Notes: generated by a model not told the origin, from the sequence alone. Numbered from the stretch's first letter, positions 12,586 through 24,612 are shown. The stretch: 64,000 bases of DNA from Adiantum capillus-veneris (GCA_014529385.2 CM043950.1:80098343-80162342), one strand, 5' to 3'. Made by a program: numbers and translations.

Positions 12586-15255
12586 GTAAGCTACTTCGGT
12601 CACCAATTATGCCTTCTTGCCTCCTTGATGGCTAACCCGAGTTATGTATCGTGCTTCCTAACTACACATGATAATGGGCATCTTGAGGTCGGCATCCCCA
12701 TAGCGAAAGGCACTATATTCAGTCCACTCGTCAATAATCCAAACACACATCTGGTGAACTTCTATTACGTTACGCTCATGGGAATTAGTATGGGCTGCGT
12801 TTCACTCAGTATCATTCACCAATGCCTTTCCCTTGACATTGAGTTGTCTTCCACTAATCCCCTCACACTCTCTGCTTAAAGTGCAAGCAGCTAACCATCC
12901 TAAGCTTCGGTGTGATCAATCTTGCCAAGCTTTTTTGCCCTCATGTCCACTCCGATGATTAGTCTTTCTATTTCTTCGGCCTCTCTTCCGTCTACATCAC
13001 CAACAACCTCATAGCATCAACAAAAAACGTGTTGAACGGGTCTACGAAGGCAGTGATGTTTGGTGATTTGACTCCAGATTAGACCAATTGATCATCGATT
13101 GAAATCTAATATCTTTTGTTTTACTATCACTAGAACAGACCACTGCCATGGATTGATCGCACAAAAAATTTGATCTTTCAGAGTGCTCATCATGTCCAGC
13201 TTGTACTACCATACTCAACTCGTTTCTGCAAATGCAACTCGCTCCAACTATAGCTCATGCAGATTCAACAACATTGTGCCCTCCGTTGTGAGCGGGATGG
13301 AAACACACACAACGCCTCTATAATGACCCAACACACACTCTTGGGATGATACACACACACATTATGGGGCACCACTCGACTTACACAACCAGCCTGGCCG
13401 AGACAGGAAACACACAGACGGAGTGAGAGGAGAGAGATTTCCCACTTGCCCACTCAACACTCACACACACACTCTCAATTCAGCTCAAAGGAGGCAAATT
13501 TCTGTTGTTTAAACTCAATGAAGCTCAGCCCAACACCAATGGGGCAAATAGTTTACACAGTATTGAGGAAATACACCAGATACAACCACAAAGTTAAGCA
13601 GAGGCTTCACTCACCGGAGAAGATTACACAAAAAAACAGCAGAAAATTTGTGAGGAATTTGGCAAAATGGACAGCGCCATTGTGTCCGGAACGCCCAAAA
13701 ACCCCACCTTACAATGTCACGGTGCTCAAATCCGACCTCAGATGAGCAGTTTAGGGCCAAAAAATGCTCCAAAAACAACAAAAACACACTTGCGGCTGTT
13801 CCTCCTCTCTTCTCCACGTTTTTTTCTGGTCTTCTCTCATTTTTTTCAATTTCCACACTTAGATTTATTAGTTGGGCACTCGTGGCCTTTTAAATGACCT
13901 CAAACGGACCCCGAACAGGCCAAAAATTGACCTCGCAGTGCATAGTTGTCACCTTTTTTCATCATCCGCACACCTGGCACTCAGTTTTTCCAAATAATGC
14001 ATCCCACAACCACGTGAAGTGCCCCCAAAAAGTGGTACTCATGATGAACTTTCTGCATAAGTATCACAAGAAAACACCCACCTCGTGTCCATACTTCTCC
14101 GCATGCAAGTATTGACCCCGTTCGACCTCCTGACGCCACTCGATGCCATCTGACGCACCTGCTTACCTCATGTTGTCGGCCCGCGGATAGCTTCCTCGAG
14201 AAGTTTTACGCGCTACCAACTCCTCCTTATTGTAGAAAAAACACAGCGGCACTGGTAATAGTGAAAATCGATGCACTATGTACACCCTGTCCTACCTGTA
14301 CACATGTGGGCCCCACATAACCACCTGGCTCTGAAAAATGGGCAATTCTTTATTTGATGCACCATGCATGTATATGTACATATGTGCAATCCCTTGCTCC
14401 AAAAAACTCCTGACACCGTCATCCTTCAGTGTTCATGGAAATAATATTTTGCAGCAAGTCCCCATGCGCAATTCTCAAGATTCACACCAATTCTTTTCCG
14501 CAATGTTTGTCCGTGCATCAGCAAGCCGGGCAGAACCGTGAAGGAGTACTGTAGACCTTTCAAACCTAGTTATATTTCGTAGATCATTGAAATGGAGTGT
14601 ACTTTGGATGCTTGTAGACGTAGTCCTCGAGCTCAAAGTATGGTGTTGATGGGGGGCATTGACGAGCTGATCTGCAGATATGTGTGTGTGGAAGATAGAG
14701 AGAGATAGATTGTGGCGACTATTGTTTAGAGATAAAGAGAGAGTAATAGATGTTGATGGCTATGGGTTGGTTGGGAGCTGCATGGAGGCCGGATTGACTT
14801 TCAACAAAGCCCCCAATAGATCTAGCAGCTCTCGGAAGGACTAGAAGTAAAGCAGCAAGCGCTTAGGTATTCAGGCTTCATTACAAAAGAAGGCCGCTTC
14901 TCTACCTTGTTGAATTGCTCTCAAAAGCAGTTTGATCTAGACTTTGCAGGTTCCAAGCATCTTCGAGCTTTGTCTGTAGATTCGTCTCTGTACGTCGTTG
15001 CAAGTAGCTTTTCACATGGAGTCTTTTTTTTAGAGCTTTTCATGGCAGCAATGTTTTTTTTTTTTGAAAATCTAATGCCACGTGGAGGCCTCTGTGTTCA
15101 GATACTAGAAAAAGAGTCTTTGGCTCACCAAGTAAAGATAGAAGTGCGAACAAAGACTTTGTCCAACCCAGCGCTCTAATTTCCCAGCGGATGGGCCATG
15201 GTTTCGTTGCGAATGAGATAGGAAAGGGCGTGACTCACGAGGGCCGACTCTACCT
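12585..15255. other. Intergenic DNA without a recognised gene
   Basis: Open frames of 60-115 codons occur on both strands (for example 13446-13745 + and 13611-13856 -). They overlap one another and show no domain I know. Base composition is more balanced than at 2.4-9.3 kb. The part leading to 15.25 kb may be the upstream half of an LTR or promoter (see the TATA entry), but I cannot delimit it. Confidence 0.4.
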
Positions 15256-15294
15256 CTATAAAAGGAGAGCCCTGCACGTCCATGCAGGGAGCCC

Positions 15295-15329
<35 letters not shown>

Positions 15330-15373
15330 GTCGCCCACAGCATGCGCACACACACATCAGTGTCCCTCTCCCT

Positions 15374-15404
<31 letters not shown>

Positions 15405-15405
15405 C

Positions 15406-15447
<42 letters not shown>

Positions 15448-15640
15448 ACCGACGTGGTGCTGAGCTACTTGAAACAGCGGTGGAGTTAAAACACGACTTT
15501 TCATGCATGTACGAAATATGTATGGCCGCAGGCCCCTTGGCCCTCTCGTGGTGCTGAAGTTCTCCCTCCTCCATATCCCCTCACGCCCTCCGCCCTCTTC
15601 CGAGCTTCTTGTAATAAAAGTTCTCCTCCTCAATAGCTCA
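15256..15640 (+). promoter_or_regulatory. TATA box with CT-rich leader, possible LTR promoter
   Basis: CTCTATAAAAGGAGAG at about 15255-15270 is a strong plant TATA-box context. Just downstream, at 15273-15292, CCCTGCACGTCCATGCAGGG is a near-perfect inverted repeat. Long CT tracts follow, as often seen in plant 5' leaders, and AATAAAAG lies at 15612-15619. TATA box, short transcribed stretch and AATAAA in about 360 bp is the layout of a solo LTR. It could equally be a host promoter with a lost gene body. No matching second LTR was found. Confidence 0.45.
15297..15444. repeat. Compound (CT)n/(CA)n microsatellites
   Basis: (CT) runs at 15297-15327 and about 15377-15424 are followed by a (CA)10 run to about 15444. 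Long open frames on both strands here are Ser-Leu or Arg-Glu repeats and are not genes. Confidence 0.95.
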
Positions 15641-16411
15641 TATCAATCTCTCCTTACTAGTTGAAAGCTTGATCATGTTAAATTGTGAATCATACAAAAC
15701 TTGAGCGTTTTGAAATGCTTACACAAGAATGCTCTTTACGAATAATTTATTATTCTTTCTCTTACAATTTAACTTGAGCCTTACAACTACTTACACCAAA
15801 TTTTAAACTTCTTTGCCTACATGGATCACAATTATACTCGCTCTTCTCAAAAATTAGCATTTGTGCATTCACATCAAAATTTCCAAGTAGGAGAAATCAA
15901 TCTCTTCTTTAGAGAGAAAGAGAGAGAGAGAAGAGTGTAAATAAAATTAACACTAGGCAATTGCAACATGTAATACAATGCATGGAGGGAATTCTTAAAC
16001 ATACTTCCCAAGTGAGGTTGCTTGCTGAAATTTACCATGTCAAATAGAGAAAAAAGACGATCCCTATATGTTTTTTGGAATTGAACATAACATATCTCGT
16101 GTGGATGCATATGAGTACGATACTTGCAAAAAATCACAGGTGCACTATTCAAACCTCCCTTTTGAACGTGCGTTTGATAGGCAATTAAAAAACCCCTCTT
16201 AACATGTTCACATGAACAAAATGACTTTTTATTTTAAAATTCTTTTAAAAATAGTATATAAAAACCGTTTTGGTTAATATATCTCTTCTGATTTACCTAA
16301 AATGTTTGCATTTCAATAGTACCCATGTTGAACTCACGTAAAAAGATTGTTAGTTAGCTAATTGAATACGTTGATGGTATATACAATAATATCTCTAGGA
16401 ATATCTTTTAA
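15641..16411. other. AT-rich non-coding DNA
   Basis: No gene or repeat family was recognised apart from a short (GA) run near 15912-15932. Confidence 0.5.
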
Positions 16412-16433
16412 CACTAAGATGGTAATCTAAATA

Positions 16434-16897
16434 GGGAAAATTACCAAAATACCCCTCTAATTTGTGGAAATTCCCAAAATACCCCTCAAATTTCAAAAAT
16501 TCCCAAAATATCCCCGATATTTTATCATAATTTCCCAAAATAGCCCTCAAATTTTCCAAAATTCCCAAAATACCCCTGGTTGTGAGATAAATTTTTTCCA
16601 AAGATTAAAAAATTTATACCTTTCATAAGAAGACTGATTGTATATCAATACAAGATACTAAAACTAGAATTTGAGTAGGTTATGTAGGCTTTATAGATGA
16701 ATTGCTTCATTATTTTTAGATATAATTGCCCTTTTTGCGAGGTAATTTGTGACAAATCACATGCTAAGCACTAAAAAACAGATCTTGATTGTCAGAAAAG
16801 AATAAAGGAATGATAAGCTTGAATAATTCAACCAAAATAGATACAAGGGTATTTTGAGAATTTTCACAAATTAGAGGGGTATTTTGGTAATTTTCCC
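16434..16897. mobile_element. 464-bp Mutator-type MITE with 9-bp target duplication
   Basis: The left end GGGAAAATTACCAAAATACC and the right end are inverted copies. Identity is unbroken for 33 bp and extends to about 50 bp with a few mismatches. The element is bounded by the direct repeat ATCTAAATA at 16425-16433 and 16898-16906. A 9-bp duplication with long inverted ends is typical of Mutator-like elements. The left half also contains four or five tandem phrases of the form TTCCCAAAATAYCCCTCAAATTT. There is no coding capacity. Removing it together with one target copy restores alignment to the CACTA-like copy at 5164, which confirms it as an insertion. Confidence 0.85.
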
Positions 16898-18004
16898 ATC
16901 TAAATAAGACATGAAAGTGGCCTTTTAGGTTTTCACAAAAACCTCCAAACTCATACCATATCCATCCTTTCATAAAAATCTTTTCTTGTGCTTGGAAGTG
17001 AAGATATCGAGAAAATGAGCAACTTTGGAAATTCCTCATTTCTTGGTCATGGTAAGCCTCCAAAGCTGATATACCATAGCGCTTCACTCAAAACAATGAC
17101 CTTTTGCAATCAATTGCAACCATATCAGAATATTGTTCATAAACTTCAATAAAGTAGTGACCATACCATGCTATTCTTTTATCTCCACCAATTTTGTTTT
17201 GGAACAAAGAGTAAAGTTCAAAAATGTTACATTTTTTTCCATTTTGTTGACATTTCACCAAAGGCTATATAGCTACGCTCGTTGGTGCTATTGAGTAAAT
17301 GTTTTCTTAGGTTCTCGTGGGTTTTTACATTCCTCGGTAGTTCCATGGACCACTTTAGAAACATAAACATGGTCTCACCATTGACAATGTTATGCATAAT
17401 ATGAAAGTACTACAACAACAAACATGAAAAAATAGTAGGGCTCCATATTTTGATATTTTCAATCCTCTAGAGAATGTTCAATATATAGGAAAATTTAGAG
17501 TTCATGATTATATATAGATATAAACCACAAAGTTTGCATAGTTGACCATTGAAATTATAAATAGTTTAAAGACTAGAGTTTTTAATGCAGAATGACTGGT
17601 TCTTATTGAATCAAAAAGCTCGTGCACGCTTGTATAGCTCACTATATCGAATATTGGTTGCCCCAAAACTCAAGGAAGAATAGTTTTATGTTATGGAAAC
17701 AACGTGTCTATATCAAAGTTGTCATTATACTTTATTAAAGTCACTAAAAAATCATGGAGATGTAAAAATCTGGCAAAGAAACAGGATTAATTTTTTTTTC
17801 GTGCTTAGCTCATAACTTTCACAATAACCATTTGGTTCTCCTTAGAAACATGACTTAGCACTATATATCTCTTTAAGATGAGTTTTTATGTGTTGTAGGT
17901 GCAATTCTTTGTAGAAAGGCCAAAAACAGCACACGCTTTATGTTGATAATTTCTTTGCAAGAATAAGATTAAAGGTGGAATTAGCAGCCTAAAAAAACCT
18001 CAAT

Positions 18005-18238
18005 GGGGCCCCTATATATAGAACCTATATATCACATGTTTAAGGACTATGTATAAACCCCTTAACTATGAATTTTTCATCAATAAAAGGGACCATTTTT
18101 CTATTCAATTTGTAAAAAAAAAAAATCAAGATCATTTTTTTGACACCTTTTTGTATGTGAAAATATAAGAAAATATAGAATAAACTAATCCTTATTGTTG
18201 AGCTCACGTGACAGGCAGTTTTTTATTATAGTGACCCC
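18005..18238. mobile_element. Possible 234-bp MITE nested in the CACTA-like element
   Basis: This block is absent from copy 1 at the equivalent place. Its ends are imperfect inverted repeats, GGGGCCCCTATATA and, inverted, GGGGTCACTATAATA. No clear target duplication was found, so the family is open. Confidence 0.4.
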
Positions 18239-18757
18239 TGCACCCCCCAAGAAAACAACATTTTTTTAAGCTCATAAGACAAATTTGTGAATATATAACA
18301 TTGAATCTTTCTTTTTGAATCTCCTTAAATAATGCAAGAAAAATGATCACTTAGCAGAACATAAAAGTGTCCTAGGACGTATAAGTGTCCCATTATCAGC
18401 CTATGTTCAACAAGAAACCTGAGTCTAAAGACTCTAATAACTACTAGCAAGTATAAATGACATATAGTGATAATGTGCTTTTAGCGCATGGTCAATTCAC
18501 AATTAGATAACATGTATTCTTCGATTAAGAGATGGCTCTGTTAATAATCGCGCTGTCTAAGCTCTGATCACAGGGTTTCATCAGCGTTAAGTTTGAGGGT
18601 CTGAAGGTCGGCGACGATGAGGGTTTGAAGTGCTGAAGAGTATAAGGTGTGGGCTGTGTGTGACCTGGGGATTCCATCCTCCTGCAAGGTGTGGTAGTGT
18701 GTGAGTCTTTAGGACAGCGTCTGCAGCCTTCCACAAGCTGTCAGCAAGGTGGGGCAT

Positions 18758-18996
18758 CCCCCCCCCCCTCCCCCCCCAACACTACCGTGCACGCTACCTG
18801 CAAGCGATTATTATCCTTCTGTGAAGACGATTATCAACACGGTAGCGCGATTATTTACCTTAATAAGCGCTTTTTTGAGCCTACCTAATAAGAGAATGTA
18901 CACATGGAAATGTTGCGAGTAAGTTTTGGTGAGACTGGGAGCTGAGCAACACACACGATGTGTTAAGCATCTCGCAGTGCATCCCCCCCCCCCCCC
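18758..18996. repeat. Poly(C) tracts in the LINE leader
   Basis: C runs of 11 and 8 bases flank a single T at 18758-18777. A run of 14 lies at 18983-18996. Confidence 0.9.
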
Positions 18997-19074
18997 ACTG
19001 CAGCACTTTCATTATTATCAGAGATTATTGTAACCCTTGCAGTTACTTGGTGTCGGTGAGGACTGTCACCGCGC

Positions 19075-20688
19075 CATGGCGAGATCCTCTAAGCCGTCCT
19101 ACGCCAAAGCAATGTCAGGCAAAGAGCAGCCCGACGCTCTCAAGGCTATTGAGCCGACAAGCAACCTTGTGAAACCAGGCACCGATGATAGCGGGCAAAG
19201 CTCCCTTACTAATCTGAGTAAGGAGGAACTGAAACAAAGAAAGACGTAGGTGGAAAAAGACCTAGAGGCAATTCTATGTGCAATGTCATTAAACAAAAGG
19301 TCACGTGAGGATTCGACAACGCAGGAGGATGATGCTGAAGTGGCCAAAGGGGACAGAGATTTCCAAGCACTTAAGAAGGCATTCCCGTAGCGTGTCGAGG
19401 TGGAAGATGCCCTTACAGTGGTTGTTCCCCCTGCCATAAAGAAAAAGCAATTGGCGGAGGTAGCAAACTCTACTCTGGTTTTCAGGTTTATGGGGAGAGT
19501 TCCCAATAGAATTGAGCTCTGTAATTGTCTTAGCAGTCCGTTAGTGTTGAATCAACACAGCTCAGTAATATTCACCAGTATATAGCAAAAGGATTCTTAT
19601 CAATTCAATTCAAGGATAGTGGAATGGTTGAGAAAGTTTTTTCAAAAAGCCCATTGTTCTTTAATTGTGCGCCGGTGTGCATGCTCCCTTGGGACCCTCT
19701 TTTTGAATCTAACAAGGCATTCAAGGATCTTTGCCCAGAATGGGTGGAGTTTGGCAACCTCCCAGTATAGCTTAGGAAGAACTTGAAGGACCTCGCAACC
19801 TCGCTTGGTGATCCATTATTTGTCCCATCTGCCAGAGTCTCAGGGGTAGCAGCAAACAAGGTATGTATCTGGTGGGATCAGAGGAAGCCACAGCCAAAGA
19901 ATTTGGTGGTGAATGTTAGGATAGGGCTAAAGATAATTCCTCTTAACTTTAACAAATTCTTCGGGGCCTGCTTCAAATGCAACAAATTCGTTCATTACGC
20001 GAGGGCGTGTCCCGCTGAGGTGCTAAATCATATAGAGGAGAGAAGCGAATCACATGCTACCCCACAAGGTGGCACGAATACAGGAGATCCAATAAATAAG
20101 CTTATTGCAGATCTTGGCAAAGAAGAGGGTGGGCAAAATAAAGTCAACTCGAATAAAGATGTGGAGAAACAAGAGCATGGAAACGTGGGTAAGGGCAAGA
20201 CCACCCAAAGCTACCGCTTTTCATCCACCGCTCAGCAAAGAACGGCCACCCCAGTAATGGAGAAGATCGTGATGTCTCCAACTTTTAGGTCAAAAGAGGA
20301 GGGCTAGCAACAAGTATCTCATATTTCATGTAAACGGTTCAAAGCAAAGGCTAGGGCCTTGGGACAAATCATATGTCTCCCCCCGGATCTCCCAAAGCCT
20401 CCGGTCCTGTATGACAATATATTCGAAGTTCTAGGGAAGACAAATCAAGCGGACCTTTTCACTTCCAAGCTGGATACCATGCAGGTTCCAACAGAAAAGG
20501 AGCCAATGAATGAGGACAACCTGAATGGGAACTCTGGGGAAGAGTTCCTGGAGGTAGAAGAATTTGTCCCCCTTTCCCAATGATGGTTACTCCCAACAGA
20601 AAGGGAGCCAATGAATGAGGACAACCTGAATGGGAACTCTGGGGAAGAGTTCCTGGAGGTAGAAGAATTTGTCCCCCTTTCCCAATGA
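19075..20688 (+). pseudogene. LINE ORF1, nucleic-acid-binding protein, broken
   Basis: The first ATG (19075, MARSSKPSYAKAMSGKEQ) starts a Lys/Ser-rich N terminus. A stop at 19246 and later shifts break the frame. The middle, read in pieces (about 19400-19590 and 19660-19960), resembles the plant LINE ORF1 domain known as DUF4283 (VFRFMGRVP, then PLFVPSARVSG and KVCIWWD motifs). A CCHC knuckle, CFKCNKFVHYARAC, lies at 19969-20010. The C-terminal part (20359-20688) is acidic and ends in a 35-codon tandem duplication. In live elements ORF1 coats the LINE RNA and acts as a chaperone. The stop codon overlaps the ORF2 start (see that entry). Confidence 0.8.
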
Positions 20689-20697
20689 TGGATACTC
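20488..20697 (+). repeat. 105-bp tandem duplication across the ORF1/ORF2 junction
   Basis: Two head-to-tail units of 105 bp (offset 20490 to 20595) are nearly identical. Each ends in CCCAATGATGG, so both the ORF1 stop and the overlapping ORF2 ATG are duplicated. The unit is exactly 35 codons, which keeps ORF1 in frame but leaves a TGA at 20581-20583 inside it. Confidence 0.95.
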
Positions 20698-23600
20698 TCT
20701 CTATTCATTCTTGGAATGTGAAGGGACTAAAAACCCGGAAGAAGGGCACTCTCTTCTGGGAGGAAGTGAAGAAAAATAAGGCAGTCAATTGCTGGGCCAT
20801 CCAAGAACACCATTTGGATGCCCGGTGCAAGAGAAAACAGGTTGTAGAAAAAAAACTTATCTTTTATGGAGAAGAAGAGACGGTTTCATTGGTGTCTTGT
20901 CCATTGCTGACAGAGATTTGGAGCCAAAGGCGGTTCTTAACCACCCCTCTGGAAGAGTCCTTGGTATTAGAATCAGATGGGACAATCAACCTATCACCAT
21001 AGTAAATGTGTACGGCCCCTGCAACACAAAGAATAGAGCTAAACTGTGGATGCAGCTGAAGGATACTCCGATCGAAGGGAGTGGCTGATGGTTGGAGATT
21101 TCAATATGGTCGAGAAAAGCAAGGATAGAACAGGCTTTGCCAGTCTACTAGCTCGCTCAAAAAAGCCTAAATGGCCGAGCTTATGTGAGAAGTGGGCTAT
21201 GATTGACTTGTGGGAAGTGGGCCCATGGAACAATATGCCTGGATTCACCAACACAAGCCTTCAGTATGCCCGCATTGCCTCCCGATTGGATAGATGATAC
21301 TGCTCTCATCAAGCCGACTGGATTTCATCGACGTTAGAGATGAAGGTAATCTCAACAAAAAGCCTCTCCAATCACATGCCGTTACACGTACAACTCAAGA
21401 AAGAAAAAGGGGGGGAGCAATCCTCGAGAGGGGAGAAAAAGCTTCTGGTTATAGGGACACACTTGTTCAAAGACTCTCTCTTCAGAAGCATCACCAAAAA
21501 AGCATCGGCAAAGCTCAAGAAAGATGTGGGGATGAATAAACCTAGTGCTTGGAATGTAGTTGTTTGGAGTGTACAAAAAGCTATAAAAACTTTGAGTCCT
21601 TGGGTAAAAAACGCCAATGAGGCACATTTCAAACAACTCAAAGAGGAGGTAGCGCAATTAGCCTCCAGGAAGGCTGTCGGACTGGCTACCGAAGATGAGC
21701 ACAAGCGATGGCTTGAAGCTAAATCTCACCTGGCCAACGAACAGCTGGAGGAAATCAAGAAGGTGAGATTGCTATCTAGGGAAACTTTCCTGCAACCAGA
21801 GCCTTCTAACCAAGCACATTTTTTTAGGGCTCTGAATGTGAGGAAAAGTCGAGGCCGTGTGCAAGGGCTCGAGGATGAGAAAGGGAATAAAATTCAAAAC
21901 CAAGACGATATGGATGCACTTATGCTCAAGTATCTGAGCCAGATTATTGGCCAGCGAGAGAACCAATCTCAGGAAGTGGAAGAAGCCGGGGCGTCTCTAC
22001 TTGGAAGTGTTGAAAAGAGGGTTCCCCAAGAGGAAGCCAACCGCATGGAAAAGGCCTTCTCAGAGGAAGAATGTTCAGCGGCACTAAAAGCTCTTGGCAA
22101 TGAAAAGTCTCCCACCTGGGATGGACTAACGGTGGCTGAGTTTTTCCGGGAATTTCGGGATGATCTCAAGGGTCCAGTCACACGGATGGCCAATCTAGTT
22201 GTTTCTGAAGAGTCGTTGGATGCAAGTGTTAAGAGAGGGCTTATCAAGCCCATCCCCAAACAGATTTGCTGCTCTCAACTTAAACATTGGTGTCCCATTA
22301 CGATGATGTCAGTAGCATACAAAATTATTTCCAAGGCGATATCTCTCAGACTTGCCCCCCTCCTGAGTTGGATCATCTCTCCCCATCAACACGGGTTCAT
22401 TAAAGGGAGATCTATTTATGACAATATCTTGGCAACAATGGTAGGAATAGAGGATGCATCCTTCTCCAAGCAAGAGTGCATCTTGCTGCAGCTCAATCTT
22501 GACAAAGCTTATGATACGATAGAATGGTCCTATATAGAAGAAGTCATGGGAGCTCTGGGATTTGGGCCCTGCCTTTGTTGCCTCATACGCACACTAGGTG
22601 GTGGCAGCCAATCAGAGATCCTGTTCAATAACAGATTTGTGGGATCTTTTGAGGTTTAAAGGTCTATGAAGCAAGGTTTTCCCATGGCCCCCTTGCTATT
22701 CTCCATCGAGTCTCATCCTCTCATTACAAGGCTCAAAGACAGTGCTGCGCGGGGAGAGATTCAAGGTCCAGCATTGCCGGGCAACGACCAGCTACTAGTC
22801 AAAATGTTCGCATATGATTCGCTCATATTCTTGAAGGCGTGCCCTGAAGTTGTCAAGATAGCTCTCGAGATTGTGCAAACATTTGCCGTGGTCTCGAGAT
22901 CCAAGTGCAATATAGAGAAGTCAAGACTAATCTCCCTGTCGAAGAACGAATCTTTTGACCCTACAGTCTGGTTAGGAGAGATTATCTCAAAATGGAGTAT
23001 ATTTAGACACCTAGGAGCCCCCATAGGGGTGGACATAACCCACAGTCAAATATTTCAATGGGTCATGGAAAAAATAAGTGCCAAAATGAGAAGGTGGGAG
23101 TTTGTTCTCCTACCCTTCCAAAGCCAGATTAGAGTGATCAATGCCTTTATGATCTCATAAATTTCTTTCCTCTGCCCCGTGCTCAAGATGGATAAGTGTA
23201 ACTAGAAAGAATTCTTAAAACCTATGAAAAGGTTTCTTTGGAAGAACAACACAAACTCCTCCCGGCCATGGCAGTGGGCTAGATGGGAGGTAGTTGCTCG
23301 CCCAGTAAACCAAGGAGGGCTCGGCATTCTTAACTGTATGTCTCATGCTGAGGCCCTTTGTGACAAATTTATGGTCTCATTGGCTAAACAAGACCAAGCT
23401 TGGGCTATCATGACCAAGGAAATGCTTGATGCAGCAAAATTGGGATCAAAAGGGGGAAAGTGGAAGGGGGTTGTGATGCACGAAAAACTTCTCGCCCCGA
23501 AGTGGTCCTTTCTTAGATTTGGTGGACTCTCAGGGGGGCTGATGAGGAAGTGCAAAAGTGTTGCTGAGGTTCTAGAATGGGGGGAATTAACCAGATACTT

Positions 23601-24464
23601 TAAGAACTCCATATTACATTGGTCCCCTTGGATCTAATATTGGGGCCGCCGCAAAGCCCTTACTGGATAGAAATGGCCAGGAAGGTGAATAATAAGGGGC
23701 TCATTCAACTAGAGCAATTCTGGGATGGCAACAGGAAGTACTGGAAAACTCATGACTCTATAGCCATCCAATTTCAACTGGATGGTTTTGAGATCTTACT
23801 TGTCTAGAGGGTGATTAAAGAACTTGATAAGGTGGTGATGCCAATTTGTGAATCCAACTTTGAATGGGATGCTTGGAGATGGCCCGGGAGTATCCTCTTT
23901 GGGAAACCACACTCTAAAGGAATTTACCATGCATTAATGCACGAGGCTAATTGGTGTAGCCCCCTCAACAAATTATGAAAAAGGCACTTGACGGAAAAAC
24001 GATGGGAGGGAGTCATGGAGAACATGTGGAAGCCAAGATGGCCTGAGTATATTCCTGTCGAAAGTGATGTGGGGACGGGCATAAAGATACAAGAAACAGG
24101 CATCGGGTCCGATCGGTGCTCGAGGTGCAGAATAGCCAGTGAAGACCTAGCCCACCTATTCATGGGATGCCAGGCAATCAGGGGCATGGCTGGGAAAATA
24201 TGCAAGTGGATTCAAAGGACATGGCAAATTAAGTTCTTCAAGAATGATTTGTTCTTTGGTAGTAACAGGATGGGAAGTCCTGCTCTTCTAGTCTGCACTC
24301 AAGTAATGAGGTTCTACTTCTTGCACCATATCTGGCAAGCAAGGGATCTAGTTGTGGCAAGCTTTTGTGAAATCACGCAAGAGAGCAGATTGATGATCCA
24401 GATGATCGGATCCAAACAAGCCTTAGAGGACTGGTCTAGAACAATGCATAACATATTGTAATAA
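20685..24464 (+). pseudogene. LINE ORF2: endonuclease and reverse transcriptase, broken
   Basis: ORF2 starts MMDTLSIHSWNVKGL (20685), the usual opening of the APE-type endonuclease. WAIQEHHL, NVYGPC and a VGDFN motif (about 21091-21105) follow in shifting frames. From 21046 the main frame (phase 1) runs through the RT. KAIGNEKSP-like thumb and palm motifs, then HQHGFIKGRSIYDNI (about 22384-22430), NLDKAYDTIEW (about 22495-22527) and KQGFPMAPLLF are all visible. The catalytic FADD box reads FAYDS, with TAT at 22812-22814, so a metal-binding Asp is lost. Stops lie at 21295, 22657, 23158 and 23635. A zf-RVT domain (CSRCRIASEDLAHLFMGC) lies near 24118-24171 after a frame change. The protein cannot be active. 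Confidence 0.88.
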
Positions 24465-24612
24465 GTAAAGACAAAGAGTAGGAGTGGTTTCTCTGCCAAG
24501 CAGATTACATGTAATCCTTTGATCCTCAAGGCTTGGTCTAAGCTTGAGGATTGGTGCATATTTCTATTCTTAATACTATCCACTCACAATTGTGAGTTTT
24601 GCAAAAAAAAAA

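Larger units (their letters stand above)
16412..18405. mobile_element. Non-autonomous CACTA-like transposon, copy 2, with nested insertions
   Basis: It begins CACTAAGATGGTAATCT, closely resembling copy 1 at 5164, and ends with the same subterminal boxes (ACATAAAAGTGTCC and a second box) before a decayed terminus near 18405. The body follows copy 1 in order: a TTTTCACAAAAACCTCC block, a TTCCTCATTTCTTGGTCA block, a CCCCAAAACTCAAGGAAGA block (17661-17679), an AAACAGGATTA block, and an AGCTCATAAG block. Two stretches missing from copy 1 interrupt it: 16434-16897 and about 18005-18238. No transposase is present. The left flank (ATATCTTTTAA) also resembles that of copy 1, so the true left boundary may lie slightly further out. 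Confidence 0.68.
18410..24612 (+). mobile_element. LINE retrotransposon, near full length but inactive
   Basis: Order on the plus strand: a leader with C-rich tracts (18758-18777 and 18983-18996), ORF1 from 19075, ORF2 from 20685, a 3' UTR, and an 11-base poly(A) tail ending at 24612. Both ORFs carry stops and frameshifts. The exact 5' end is uncertain; it lies between the end of the CACTA-like element (about 18405) and 19075. I found no target-site duplication. The structure is that of plant L1-type elements, which insert by target-primed reverse transcription. Confidence 0.85.

Noticed and set aside
12260-12879. Plus-strand frames of 109 and 114 codons with Cys-Val runs
   Set aside because: Both owe their length to the (GT)27 tract; the rest has no recognisable domain.
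13265-13856. Overlapping plus and minus frames as a possible host gene
   Set aside because: No domain, no consistent splice signals, and similar coding potential on both strands.
15176-15633. Long open frames on both strands with Ser-Leu or Arg-Glu repeats
   Set aside because: They are translations of (CT)n/(CA)n microsatellites and share no domain.
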